Program-made: the position numbers and the translations under genes | Source: Mercurialis annua | Lineage: Eukaryota; Streptophyta; Magnoliopsida; Malpighiales; Euphorbiaceae | Length of the DNA: 64,000 bases | NCBI RefSeq assembly: GCF_937616625.2 | Contig: NC_065574.1 | Span: forward strand, 25,236,501 to 25,300,500 | Reading direction: 5' to 3' | In this document: positions 12,454-23,991 of the stretch, piece by piece | Layout of the letters: every line of letters begins with the position of its first letter | How positions within the stretch are numbered: position 1 is the first letter of the stretch | Notes under the pieces: generated by a model | Databases searched by the model: none | What the model was told of the DNA's origin: nothing | What the model saw: the letters and a program-made list of their open reading frames with translations, nothing else

Positions 12454-12751
12454 GATTGCGGAATGAGAATTTTTCTAAGCAAAAATTTAGAGAATAAGAA
12501 AAAAAGAGTATTAGAAGAAGAATGTGTGTGAAATAAAAAGTAGAATAATGCAAGGTATTTATAGGAAAAATATAACAAATCTCAAGATTTCACACCACTA
12601 AATTCAAACTTTCAATTTAATAACTTTGAATTAATTTAACGGTTTAGATCGACACCATATAATCAATCCAAGTGAAATTTAAGCACTAATGAATGGTTCA
12701 GATTTGCCAAGTCATCAATCCAAGAGAAAAATTCAAATTTTTCAAAGCACA

Positions 12752-12832
12752 AATCTCAAAGAAACACAAGTTTCAAAAAAAACACAAGTTTCAAAAGAAA
12801 CACAAGTCTCAAAAGAAACACAAGTCCCAAGA
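12752..12832. repeat. Short tandem repeat, unit about 18 bp
   Basis: About four copies of a unit like AAACACAAGTTTCAAAAG follow one another. Translated it gives a Lys-rich KHKFQK-type repeat, but this is a simple repeat and not a gene. Confidence 0.8.
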
Positions 12833-12896
12833 AATCTACTACACTTTAATTCAAAAGCTTAATGAAAAATTCAAATTTCCCACAATTTTTGGTTAA

Positions 12897-13292
12897 TTCT
12901 CGAACGGGAAATGGTTTTTTCGAACGGGAAAGCATAAATTTTAATCATGTTTGTTTGTGGCATTATTTTCTCGTTCGAAATCTAATCGAACCCAGGCAAA
13001 ATTGCCTTGTTTCTCGAACGGGAATAACTTTCTCGAACGTGTAAAAGGCAAATTCTGCCTGTGTATGAACGAGAAAACAATTCTCGTTCGAAAAAACCTT
13101 AACTGAGAGGTTTTGGCTTACAAAATTTTACTTGGTCTCGAACGAGAAAGGGATTCTCGAACGAGACCAAGGCCAATTTTGCATGTCTCGTTCGAAAATC
13201 CATTTTTTCGAACGGGAAAGCCCTTACCTGAGCCAGATTTTGAAATTTTGTAAGGGTCTTGTTCGAAATTGTCAATTCTCGAACGAGACCAA
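12897..13292. repeat. Internal cluster of CTCGTTCGA/TCGAACGAG motifs
   Basis: About thirteen copies in both orientations, including the palindrome-like TCTCGAACGAGA at 13137 and 13155. It is the same motif family as in the LTR U3 (8827-9095) but in different surrounding sequence. Confidence 0.8.
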
Positions 13293-13821
13293 TGCAAAAT
13301 CGTTCAAAATCCATCTGGAAACCCTTCTGAGACTTGTGATAAACCCTTTAAATACCTGCACTATCAAAAACAAAAACTCACCCGGGAGTTAAACGGAAAC
13401 AAAATAAAACATAAATAAACAAAATCAAAAATAAATAAAAAAACATAAAATAAGATAAAAACACGAAACTCTCGGGATTGCCTCCCGAGTGCGCTTTATT
13501 TTTAGTCAAAAGCTAGACCGTGGCCCGGAATTTATGGAGGAGTGGTGAACATGATTTGTTCCACCACTTGATCCGTCAAAGGTCCAAGATACGGTTTGCA
13601 CCGTTGTCCATTTGTCTTGAAGACTTCACCGCTAGCATTCTCCAATTCTAAAAGCTGCATGACTTGCCACACTTTGAATTTTGAAGGGGCCGCTCTAACG
13701 AGACTTCAATTTCTCGGGAAATAATTTGAGGCGTGAGTTGTAGATCAAGACAAACAACCCTTCCGAAAAGGTTCCGAAAAGGTTTTAGGAACGATATGAG
13801 CATCGTGCCATCGTTTCGTCT

Positions 13822-14508
13822 TTAAAGTTTGGCGTTTTCGTAGGCATTTAACCGAAATTCGTCCAACTCATTGAGTTGAAGCATACGTTTCTCCCCCGCC
13901 GCTTTAAGGTCAAAATTGAGCCTTTTTATGGCCCAATATGCTCTATGTTCAAGTTCCACCGGAAGATGGCAAGCTTTCCCAAAAACAATACGATATGGAG
14001 ACATTCCGAGAGGCGTTTTAAAAGCCGCACGATATGCCCATAATGCATCATCTAGTTTTAGCGACCAATCTTTCCTTGAGCTATTAACCGTTTTCTCTAT
14101 AATTCTTTTTAGCTCATAGTTAGAAACTTCAATTTGCCCACTTGTTTGAGGATGGTACGGAGTAGCGACCCGATGATAGACTTTATACTTCCGCATCAAG
14201 GCATCGAATTGCCTATTGCAAAAGTGAGATTCACCGTCGCTTATTATTTCTCTAGGAGTCCCGTATCGATTCATCAAACGTTTGAGAAAATCCAACACAA
14301 CTTTGGCATTGTTAGTGGGTAATGCTTCCGCCTCTACCCATTTTGAAACGTAATCTACGCACACCAATATGTATTGCTTTCCAAACGACATAGGAAATGG
14401 ACCCATGAAGTCTATTCCCCACACATCGAAAAGTTCCACCTCTTGAATGTTGGTAAGCGGCATCTCATCTCTCTTAGATATGTTCCCCACTCTTTGGCAT
14501 CGATCCAA
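13822..14508 (-). pseudogene. pol: Athila pol: integrase catalytic core
   Basis: This frame continues the integrase after a frameshift close to 14505. The catalytic D-D-35-E triad is intact: Asp33 in WGIDFMGP, Asp91 in ISDGESHF and Glu127 in SGQIEVSN, with 35 residues between the last two. The reading frame ends at 13822 in the C-terminal part; further homologous sequence downstream is in broken frames. No chromodomain is visible, as expected for Athila. The enzyme would insert the cDNA into host DNA. Confidence 0.9.
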
Positions 14509-15629
14509 TGACTAACAAAGTCTTTTGCATCGCGAAATAGCGTAGGCCAAAAGAATCCGCACTCTAGCACACAAGCGGCGGTCCTTGATGTATAGTGACC
14601 CGCATAGTCCGACGAATGGCATTGACTAAGTATAGGCATCATCTCTTGTAGTGGTACACATCTCCTCAAAATCGCATCTCCACACACTTTGAAGAGGTAC
14701 GGTTCCTCCCATAGAAACCGTTTAGCATCGCTCAAGAACTTCTTCCTTTGGTGGTAAGTCAAGTCCGGTGGCATTATTTCGGAAGATAGATAGTTTGCAA
14801 TATCCGCATACCATGGCGTTTCTACTTCCGAAAGTACCATCAACATCTCATCCGGAAATGTTTCATTAATCTCTACGCCACTTATAATTGGTTCCAGAAT
14901 CTCTAACCTTGACAATTGGTCGGCGACGACGTTCTCCGTTCCTTTCTTGTCGCGAATTTCGATGTCAAACTCTTGCATAAGAAGCACCCATCGGATTAGT
15001 CTCGATTTAGCATCTTGCTTTGCAAAAAGGTATCGAAGGGCCCCATGGTCCGTATAGATGATAACCTTAGAGCAAAGTAAGTACGACTGAAATTTATCCA
15101 ATGCGAACACCACCGCAAGCATCTCTTTTTCGGTGGTGGTGTAATTGAGTTGAGCACCCGCCAATGTTCGGCTCGCATAGTATATCACATGAAGCTTTTT
15201 CTCCTTCCGTTGCCCCAATACGCACCCAAGTGCTATATCACTTGCATCACACATGAGTTCAAAAGGAAGAGTCCAATCGGGTGATGAAATAATTGGGGCC
15301 GAGATAAGAGCTTCCTTCAACCTAGAAAAAGCAACAAGGCACTCATTCGTAAATTTATAAGGAATATCTTTAAAAAGCAAATTAGTTAAAGGACGAGCAA
15401 TGGAAGAGAAATTTTTGATGAATCGTCGATAAAACCCGGCGTGCCCTAAGAAAGCACGAACTCCTTTTACGGTAGTTGGTGGTGGTAATTTCTCGATGAT
15501 TTCTGTTTTTGCTCTATCTACTTTGATGCCGTCCTTGGAGATTTTATGTCCCAAGACAATTCCTTCCTCTACCATGAAATGGCACTTCTCCCAATTCAAG
15601 ACTAGATTGGTCTCCTCACACCAGGCCAA
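14412..15629 (-). pseudogene. pol: Athila pol: RT end, RNase H, integrase N-terminus
   Basis: This segment is in the same frame as 15636-17606 and is separated from it by one TAA codon (15636-15638). It begins with the end of RT ([15 protein letters not shown], then [15 protein letters not shown]). RNase H follows with acidic residues at about Asp127 (MCDASD), Glu167 (TTTEKEM), Asp194 (YTDHGAL) and Asp237 (VADQLSRL), all present. The HHCC zinc-binding region of integrase is near residues 325-370 and is broken by a frameshift into the 14508 frame. Apart from the stop and the frameshift, conservation is high. Confidence 0.9.
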
Positions 15630-15635
15630 AACTCG

Positions 15636-17606
15636 TTAAAGATTATTCAAGCACATCTCAAAAGAGTCCCCGAATACCGAAAAATCATCCATGAAGACCT
15701 CCATAATATCTTCAATCATATCGGCAAAGATGGAGGTCATACATCGTTGAAATGTTGCCGGTGCATTACAAAGACCGAATGGCATCCTCCGGTAAGCAAA
15801 CGTTCCATAAGGACATGTGAAAGTTGTTTTCTCTTGGTCATCCAGGAAGATAAGAATTTGATTGTACCCAGAATATCCATTGAGAAAACAATAATAAGCG
15901 TGGCCCGCTACCCGCTCCAACATTTGATCGATAAATGGTAATGGAAAATGGTCCTTCCTCGTCTCCGTATTTAACTTGCGGTAGTCAATACAAACACGCC
16001 ATCCCGTTACCGTTCTTGTGGAAATTTGCTCACCCTTCTCGTTTTCAATCACCGTCATTCCCTCTTTCTTTGGATAGCATTGAATGGGACTAACCCACGC
16101 ACTATTGGATATGGGGTATATAATTCCGGCGTCGAGAAGTTTTACTATCTCTTTGTGCACGACCTCCTTCATATTTGGATTCAAGTGCCGTTGTCTTTGA
16201 GCCGATGCTCTTGACTCACTTTCTAGATGGATTTTATGCATGACCACCGATGGACTAATTCCTCGGATGTCCGAAATTTGCCAACCGATCGCCAATATAT
16301 GTTGCTTCACCACTTTGACAACTCTCGCTTCTTGTGTTTCTGTTAAGTTGTTTGAGATGATGATGGGAAGTGTCATGTTGTCGCCTAAAAACGCATACTG
16401 TAAGTGAGATGGTAACGTTTTAAACTCAACCTTTGGTGGAGAAATAGAAGAAGGTGGTGTCACGCTCTCTTTTCTAATCAAATTCTCGGCTTTCGGATCA
16501 TCTTCTTTGGAATATTCTTCCCCGGTGGTTTCATGTGTCTCATCGGAATGAAATATGACTTTTGAAACCGGGAAAAGTTCTTCCACGATTCCATCAATCA
16601 TATCCAATTTCATGCATTCTTCCTCCTCAAAAGTGTTTCGCATGATCCTTTTCATATCAAACTCCATTTTGTCATCATCGATACGCAAATTGAGTTGTCT
16701 GGCATGCACATCTATCAATGCCCTCCCCGTGTTCATGAAGGGACGCCCAAGAATCATAGGGCGTGTTTTATCCGCCGCATAGTGAAGTACGACAAAATCC
16801 ACCGGAAAGATGAATTTGTCTACTTTGACTAGAACATCTTCTACCACTTCGTATGGCTTTTTGAGTGAATGGTCCGCCAATTGAAGCATCATCGATGTTT
16901 GCTTCAATGTTTGATCACCAAAAATATCTCGGAAAAGAAACAAAGGCATTAGATTGATACTTGCCCCTAAATCACATAGACAATTAATTGAATTTAAATC
17001 GCCTATTTTGCATGGAATTGTAAAACTCCCTGGGTCCTTATGCTTGGTGGGCAAGTCACGAAGGATGAGTGAGCTACAATTTTCCGTTAGGGAAATTGTG
17101 CCTTTATCGTCCCAACTCCGTTTCTTCGTTATGATTTCTTTGAGAAACTTCGCGTATTGAGGCATCTCACACAAAGCATCCGCAAAGCTTATGTTGATTT
17201 GGAGTTTCTTGAAAATTTCCAGAAATTTATGGAATTTTTGGTTGTCCGGCGTCTTCTTTAATCGTCCCGGGAAAGGGACCTTCGGCACAAATGGAGGAGG
17301 AGGTGGCAGTTTAACATATGGAAGTTCGGTTACTTCCTCCTCATTTGTGCCCGTTGTTAGATCGATCACTTTCTCTTTACTTGCATGTGGATCATCAAGT
17401 TCTTTCCCGCTTCGAAGTTCAATAGCTTTGACTTGCTCCCTTGGATTTGATTCTGTTGTAGACGGTAAACCCCCTTGAGCTCTATTTTGAAGCGAGATGA
17501 CAAGTTGAGAAATTTGAGTTTCGAGATGATGATTGACGGAAGCTTGGTTCTTAAAACCGGCTCTAACTTCCTCAATAAGGTTGTCAATTTTGCTCCCCTC
17601 ATCCAC
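15636..17606 (-). pseudogene. pol: Athila pol: protease and reverse transcriptase
   Basis: A 656-codon frame that is in phase with gag upstream. After a Pro-rich linker (PPPPPFVPKV, near residue 100), the retropepsin motif LCDLGASINLMP is at about 211-222, followed by the flap/helix motif ILGRPFMNTGRALID. RT motifs include WRVCIDYRKLN, MPFGLCNAPATFQ near 605 and the catalytic VFMDDF near 636 (usual YxDD as FMDD). A TAA at 15636 interrupts the end of the palm domain; the same frame resumes immediately. Protease processes Gag-Pol and RT copies the RNA. Confidence 0.92.
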
Positions 17607-17639
17607 ATTCCAATTTTGAAAACCGGGTGGGTGTTGTGG

Positions 17640-18920
17640 TCAGTAGTTGTTGAAGTTGCCTTGGTTTTGTGGACCACGGTTTCCTCCTTGGAAATTTGCT
17701 CCTCCCATATTTGGGTTGGCATTGGCTTGACCCGAATTGTCCCTCCATAAAAAGTTAGGATGATTCATCCACCCCGGATTGTAGGTGTTGGAATATGGGT
17801 CATTGCCTTGCCTTTGCCCATTGACATAGTTGACTTGCTCATTTGAGTTTTGATGTAGAACGGGGCAATCCATTCCCGAATGATCATACCCATCACAAGT
17901 TTTGCAACCCATTTGAACTACCGCAAGTTGAGCATTCCCTTGATTCGCTTGTTGTTTGTACATCTCGAGTTGTGTTAGAAGTGTCGCATTCTTCGCTTTC
18001 ATTGCTTCAAATTCTTGGGTTTGCTCGAGGGTCATTATACCCTTATGAGGTGGTTGCCTCAACCGCTCGGTTGACCAAGAACAACTATTTGTAGCGAGTT
18101 CCTCTAGCAAGTTATTGGCCTCATCATAAGTTTTCTTCTTAAGTGATCCTCCCAATGCCGCATCAATCGTTGCCCGTGTACCCTCATTGGTACCATTGTA
18201 TAAAATAGAGACAAGATGCTCCCTTCCTAGATGATGATGCAGACAATTTCTTTGAAGCTCTTTGAAGCGTTCCCAAGCTTGGTATAGAGATTCACCATGT
18301 AATTGGAGAAAATCTATAATTTCCTTGGTCATCCTCGCCGTTTCGCCCATAGAGAAATACTTATTGAGAAAAGCTTGTGCCAATTGCTTCCATGTTGTGA
18401 TTGAGGTGCTTGGAAGTGATTGAATCCAATTCCTCGCCTTATCCCTCAAAGAGAAAGGGAAAAGACGAAGCTTGATTTGATCCTCCGTCACATTATGGAT
18501 TTTGAATGTGTTGCACACCTCCGTGAATTTTGAATGAGCGTTTGGATCCTCGCGTTCCAACCCATAAAATTGGCAACAACTTTCAAGTAGTTGAATCGTT
18601 CCCGGCTTGATTTCAAAATTGTTAGCGAGGATAGGAGGTGCAAAACTTCCATAGTTGGCGTTGTCCACGTTGGGTAAGAAGAACTCACCCAAGGTACGTC
18701 TTTCGGGAAGAGGGACAACCCTTTCGTTTGCCCTATTAAGAGCTAGGCCATCATGTGGTGGTGGTGGTGGTGGAACAATCCCCTCATGATTCAACAGAGG
18801 GTTACGGTCGTCCTCCATTGTTTTGGATTTTCGCGCTGTTTTTCGGATACTTCTTTCGAATGATGTTAAATCTGACTGAAACGGTTCTAGCGGTTTTTTG
18901 GCATGTCGTGTATTAGGCAT
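17640..18920 (-). CDS. gag: Athila Gag
   Basis: A 426-residue Gag starting at 18920. The retrotransposon gag core spans about residues 105-245, with FSLRDKARNWIQSL and TTWKQLAQAFLNKYF as hallmarks. The CCHC knuckle CKTCDGYDHSGMDC lies near residues 338-351, and an Asn/Gly/Gln-rich tail ends the protein. It stops at a TGA (17640-17642) that is in the same frame as pol: only a single codon divides the two. In relatives gag and pol can form one frame, so this may be a recent C-to-T change or a suppressible stop. Gag forms the particle and packages element RNA. Confidence 0.92.
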   Translation of the reverse strand: MPNTRHAKKPLEPFQSDLTSFERSIRKTARKSKTMEDDRNPLLNHEGIVPPPPPPHDGLALNRANERVVPLPERRTLGEFFLPNVDNANYGSFAPPILANNFEIKPGTIQLLESCCQFYGLEREDPNAHSKFTEVCNTFKIHNVTEDQIKLRLFPFSLRDKARNWIQSLPSTSITTWKQLAQAFLNKYFSMGETARMTKEIIDFLQLHGESLYQAWERFKELQRNCLHHHLGREHLVSILYNGTNEGTRATIDAALGGSLKKKTYDEANNLLEELATNSCSWSTERLRQPPHKGIMTLEQTQEFEAMKAKNATLLTQLEMYKQQANQGNAQLAVVQMGCKTCDGYDHSGMDCPVLHQNSNEQVNYVNGQRQGNDPYSNTYNPGWMNHPNFLWRDNSGQANANPNMGGANFQGGNRGPQNQGNFNNY

Positions 18921-19067
18921 ACACTAACCAAAACTCCTGCGCAAACACAAACAAGAAAACCAACGTAAAATCCAAGAATCACAAAATATAAAAAAAAATA
19001 ACTAAAAGTAAATAAAACTAACTCAATCTAAGAATAAGATACTCTTAATTACTTTAATCGCAATTGC

Positions 19068-19085
19068 TCCCCGGCAACGGCACCA
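19068..19085 (-). other. Primer binding site, tRNA-Asp type (Athila)
   Basis: The minus strand reads TGGTGCCGTTGCCGGGGA six bases after the 5' LTR, close to the plant tRNA-Asp primer site used by Athila elements. Confidence 0.9.
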
Positions 19086-19091
19086 AAAACC

Positions 19092-20687
19092 TGTTGGCAA
19101 TTAATCGCAAGTGTACAATATCGCGCAAGTAATATATCTTGGAAGACCAAGTATCGATCCCACAAGGAACAATGAATTAAACAACTAATTTCTAATATTC
19201 TTTAATTGGCTAGTAGAAAAATAAATGGATTTGTGTAAAACTAATTAAAAGTCTATCTTAAATTAACTCAAGTAATTAAACTAAAAATCTGAAATTAAAC
19301 AAATAAATTGAGGTTTAAACAATAATGGCAAAAAGCTCAAGGATTGATAATTCCAAATAAACTAGTAAAGAATGGATTAAAACTTATTTAATGATTTTAT
19401 TGTGAATCGAGCTATTCTAATGCAGCGAATCCCGCTCTGTCAAGTCTCAAAGATTCAAATAAAATCACAACCTAATTAACTAATCAATTATTAACTTGCT
19501 ATCACAATATTAAAACTGAATTAAATAACTAAATTGTAATTATGAATCAAACTCAATGACTACCTAAATTCCAACCCGCTCTCACGGCGTTTTGCTCTAA
19601 GTTTTTATTTACCTATGTCTATTTAATTAACAATCTCTCAATTAGTTAATTAAACACAAAATCATGAACTAAGTGATCAAATTAATTCAAGCATTAATCT
19701 TAGTAATTAAAACACAATTTTACTCACTTAATAAATCCTAATCCAATTCAAAAACTAATCTAAGTGTTCATATCAATCCCCGAACAAAGGATTTAGTTAC
19801 TCATGCTTAAGCTTAAATTAAATAAAGAAGAAGATAAAGAATTAAACATTAATTAGAACAATAAATACCGGAGTTGTCAATTTCGGAAGAATCATCTAGA
19901 TTAAACTTGAAATCTTCCCGATCGTTCTTTGCAGAAACTAATAATAAACTACTTATAAACTGCTGTGAAACAGAAGCTATTACGCTATTTTAAGAGAACA
20001 AAAATATAACTAATGTATTCTAATTATCAAAACTAGTCTATTACAAGGTCTTTATATAGTGGAGGAAGCTGTGGAATCTTCTAAGTCGATTTACGAATCG
20101 AATTTGAAATAGGAGTTTCAGTTGGAGTCGGAAAAGAAGATTAAGTCCAAGTCCAATTCTGATTAGGCAAATTTCACCTCTTTCTCGTTCGTACCCTTGA
20201 TTCTCTTTCGAGACATAAGCCAAATTTCCATGGTTCTCGTTTGTCCTCTGCTTTCTCGTTCGAAAATAGGAGTTTCCGAGAAAAAAATCTCGTTTGCCCA
20301 TCCTTGGTTCGAACGAAACCTTCATATTTCATCTTGACTCTCGTTCGAGAATGTCTTTCTCGTTCGAGACTCAACCTTTTTCTTCATGGTTCCCGTTTGA
20401 GAATTGTGTTTTTCGAACGGGAACATCCCTTTACTGCACAAGGTTCGTTCGAAACTTCTTAATCCTATTTGATCCTTTCTTCACGACGTTAATTTCTTCG
20501 TCCGCAAGCTACGCTTTTACTCCAACCTCAATCCATCATTAATTAGCTCCAAATACTCGATTTTCACCTAATTTCCACTGAAACACTATCAAACATAAAA
20601 ATGCCAAATAATGTATAAAATTAATACTAAATGTGATAAAAACCGAGTAAAATCGACCCTAATTATAGGAGTAAAATAATCCTATCA
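19092..20687 (-). mobile_element. Athila 5' LTR
   Basis: 1596 bp, TGTTGGCAATTAATCGC to AATAATCCTATCA, followed by the target duplication CTCCT (20688-20692). It contains a TATA box near 20050 (minus) and the CTCGTTCGA cluster at 20180-20455. Confidence 0.95.
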
Positions 20688-20756
20688 CTCCTCACCATAA
20701 GGCCCACGCGGTAATCTTCTTTTTGACTCTTGAACTTCAGTAACCGTCCTTCCCGG

Positions 20757-20766
20757 GTATAAAATA
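20757..20766 (+). promoter_or_regulatory. TATA box of the antisense gene in the Tat element
   Basis: GTATAAAATA lies about 125 bp before the ATG at 20892, a suitable distance for a plant core promoter with a leader of roughly 100 nt. The Athila insertion ends only 65 bp upstream, so any distal promoter elements are now displaced. Confidence 0.5.
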
Positions 20767-22810
20767 TCCAACATTTCCTTTTTTGGATTTACCTGAATCT
20801 TTGACTCCCAAAATTCTCTCAAATTTGTTGACCTTCTGCTAATTTTCTAGATCCGAATCGCCTATTCTTCACCTCAAATCACCAAATCATTATGTCTCAA
20901 CAAGAACAAGCCGCTCTTGAAGCATCTAACAAGATCGCCGAAGTCCGCTCCACTGCTCCATCAACTTCCTTTGAGGTAATTTCAGAACTAGACGATAGCC
21001 GATTCTCCGTTGGTCCGATTCTCACCACTCCTTCAGAACTCTGTGAAACCGCGGTTCCTTTCCCAGATCATGCTCCACCTCGCTTCTCCGAACTCCATTA
21101 CTCCTCCGTCTGGACTGGGGAAACCTTCCGAAACTGGCCGAGCACCAACGCCGATTACAAAAATTGGATTTTAAGACTTCATGGTTATTATGGAGATGTC
21201 TGGAAAGTCATCGGTCTGTATGACCTGATTGGAATAAGCCAGAACACCTTTCCCATCGCCAAACATTACTGCTTTGGAGCCTCGCTCTTCTGGTCAGATA
21301 CCACAAACACATTTTGCTTTAGACGGGGGCCGATGTCAATCACCTTGCTAGATCTCGCATGTATGTTCAACGTCAACATAACCGGTATCAGAATATCACC
21401 TCTCAACTGCCAAACACTTCCAAACCTACGCCTTCGTCCTGAAAAATCAGCAAAAAGCTTCAAAACTTTCCTATCAGCAAACATCGGCCAAAACCATCTT
21501 CCTCCAACCGCTGACGAGCACATTGCCTTTTTAGCCTACTTCCTTGCCAAATTCATCATATGTCCAGCTTCCTTTAGAGTTACCCACGAGTGCCTTCGCA
21601 TCGCCGTTGCTCTCGCCGAAGGCCATCCTCTAAACATGGGCGAGTTCATACTTGGACTTCTTTACTGATGCATGCAAAGCATGATAAAAAAAATGGCAAA
21701 GTGAAGACACACCGATGCTCCAGTGGGCCGATGTGGATGATCCAAGCGTGGTTATTCATGTACTTCCCTGATATCGTTACACTTCCAGAGCGATCCTCGG
21801 ACGTATGCTTTGGATACACACTTTTTCAAGGAGTTGCCACCCTTCCTCGTTTAAAAGATGTTATCGCCTATTTCCTGGATACTCGTGAATCGCCCAACAC
21901 CTGGTGTCCACTACTTAGCTGGCGATTTCCACCTAAATGGCTCACCTATGGTTGGGAAATAGCTGACGACACCAATATTGACGAAGAAATTTACTCCCAA
22001 TGGTGGGGCAACTGGTGTAATGCCTTAACAAGCCGTAACCTCATGATCGACAATAACTTCAAAAACAGCGGATCCGAAGCTTATTGCCCAAATTACATGT
22101 CCAGGCAATTTGGCTTTACCCAGGCGATCCCATGCCCTTCCTGATAGACCGAAATGATCAAGGGCTTACTCGCTCAGCCCTACCAACGACAAGATACATC
22201 GGGTATCTTGGCCATCTTCATGAAGCCTATTTACCCTCTCCAAATGAATTGCCGATGCCTGACGGGAGTCCTTCTTCTTCAAATGAGTTCGAAGAGTGGT
22301 GGGAAATAGTAATCGGAATCAATTTTGGACTATCGGCAGACGAAATTCTTAAACTGAATATTTTTCAACTTCCTGAAACGAAGCGAAAACATACTCACGC
22401 CGATGTTTTTCTTTTACAGGTGCCGCAGCAGAAGAAGAGGAAAGGTAATTATGAGCATCACCTTGAAATCGTTAAATTTAAGCGCTTTTACAAATTCAAG
22501 TGTGACCCTTCAAATCGCCCTCTTTTAAGCTTTAAGATGGAAAACCATAGAAGAGAAGCGTGGCGAAAATATGTCCTTAAATGGAGGAAAGTATGGGAGA
22601 AAAAATATCCACATCGCCCTTACCCAATTTTCCAGAAACATATTCGCCCATCTTTTCTTTATAAAGCACCCTTAGTACCAGACTCTGAATATATGTTAGC
22701 GAATAAAAAACCGAAGTCTCATCCTAACAAGGTGACATTTACTGGTTATTTTGTGCCAGGTGATTGTAAAGACATCGCCTCTCTCGTTATGGAGCTAAAA
22801 GACCCTGCTG

Positions 22811-22880
22811 GTAAATTTATAACCTTTACCCTGTTTTTGTTATGACTTTACAAAGCTCCACTAAATCTTTTCCTTTTCAG
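22811..22880 (+). other. Intron of the Tat antisense gene (phase 1)
   Basis: GCTG|GTAAATTT to TTTTCAG|AAGTGG. Removing these 70 bp joins the frame ending DPA to the frame EVEAEIEG and skips the stop at 22843, which supports a genuine intron. Confidence 0.65.
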
Positions 22881-23251
22881 AAGTGGAAGCCGAGATCGAA
22901 GGGGTGATTCCCTCAGAAGAAGAAGAGGATGAGCAACCTCTGAAGAGGAAGAGAGCTGGGAAATCGCCAGCCGAATTGCAAGCAAGCAGGAAACCGAAAC
23001 CTAAAAATCCCAAATCTAAATCGGCTGTTATTCCGCCGATAGTTGTTCCCAAAGAAAATCCCTCCAAACACCAAAAAAATGAAACGCCAAAGAAAACCAG
23101 CAACACTCAAATTTTGATTAAGATGAGTGGGGGCTCCGTTGATCGCCCAGCCGTAGCCGAGTCACCTGCTTCCGTGTCGGCCGCTGCAACAGTCTCGGTC
23201 CCTCGCCCTTCGAGTCTTAAACCGGATATGACTCGCACCGAGGCTCTGAAG

Positions 23252-23318
23252 GTATATCTCTTATTTAGGATTTTTTAGACATCGCCTATGACTCCAATAC
23301 TAACTTATATCTTTGTAG
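23252..23318 (+). other. Intron of the Tat antisense gene (phase 0)
   Basis: CTGAAG|GTATATC to CTTTGTAG|ACC, with a branch-point-like ACTAAC just upstream of the acceptor. Removal (67 bp) joins RTEALK to TKLLAFDSD and skips the in-frame stop at 23276. Confidence 0.65.
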
Positions 23319-23991
23319 ACCAAGCTTCTTGCCTTTGATTCTGACACGGAGAGCGATGCGGAAGGCTCCACTGAAGGTTCATCCAGTTCTGAGGAGTCAG
23401 ATACTGGCGATTTGGAAACTGGCGTGGCTCTCCACCTGAACAATGGTGGCGATGAAGGCAAAGGGAGTTCAAGTGTTAGGTGATCCCGACGAGTCTAAAT
23501 AACTGAAGACATCGCTGGAGGCACTCCTTTTTGTTAAGGATGAAAGCAAAGTCGCTGAATCGACCAAGACAACCATCGCCAAAGTGGTGAAAGAGCTCCG
23601 GAACCTGACGAAACTCTATGCTGAAGCCGCTCCTGCCAGAGCCTCATACGAGCAATCGCTGGAGACTAAACGCAAACTTGGCGATGAGTTTGGTTCGTTG
23701 AGGACCAACGCCAAGAAAACTTCAGATGAACTCGCTCCACACACCACCAAAATGGATGAGCTTAAATCCAAAATTGAGGAACTTCAGGCAGAGCTCAAAG
23801 CTGAAGAAGAGATCGTCGCGCCCTTGGAGAAACAACTTGATGATTTCATTTCTCAAGGGACCGATCTGAAAAATCGCCGTAATCAGCTGAAGAAGACACT
23901 TGCGAATGTGGTGAAACGGTACTCCGAGGCGGTAAAGAATTTATCTGACATTCGCAGTGTCATGGGCGATCTCTTCAGCCATTTCGGCTAA

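Larger units (their letters stand above)
12454..13821 (-). other. Athila spacer between integrase and third ORF
   Basis: This 1.37 kb stretch has no credible gene. It holds the leader of the third ORF, an 18-bp tandem repeat (12752-12832), the internal CTCGTTCGA cluster (12897-13292) and, at 13500-13821, the decayed C-terminal tail of integrase in broken frames. Confidence 0.65.
7733..20687 (-). mobile_element. Athila-like Gypsy retrotransposon, full length but mutated
   Basis: LTRs at 7733-9340 and 19092-20687 begin TGTTGGCA and end CCTATCA, and CTCCT is duplicated on both sides. The primer site (19068-19085) is of tRNA-Asp type and a polypurine tract adjoins the left LTR. In minus order it encodes Gag, protease, RT, RNase H, integrase and, after a 1.4 kb spacer, an ATHILA-type third ORF. 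This order is typical of the Athila clade. Coding lesions are few: one stop between gag and pol, one stop in RT, a frameshift in integrase and one in the third ORF. It is the best-preserved element in the window. Confidence 0.95.
20892..23991 (+). pseudogene. Antisense plant-mobile-domain-like gene of the Tat element
   Basis: Runs opposite to gag-pol, between pol and the 3' LTR. Starting at 20892, residues about 75-255 resemble the plant mobile domain (PMD/aminotransferase-like) family: W-rich spacing, WKVIGLYDLIG, ASLFWSDTTNTFCF, then GPMSITLLDLACMF. It continues in other frames (GPMWMIQAWLFMYFPD after 21710; frame change near 22130), then a Lys-rich, NLS-like stretch (PLKRKRAGKS), an acidic Ser/Glu run and a C-terminal coiled coil ending at 23991. 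Two introns are supported by phase (22811-22880, 23252-23318). Stops at 21666 and 23479 and the frame changes make it a pseudogene. Extra antisense ORFs are known in Tat-lineage elements; function unknown. Confidence 0.75.

Noticed and set aside
12693..12896. Lys-rich ORF with KHKFQK repeats
   Set aside because: It is an 18-bp simple tandem repeat in the Athila spacer.
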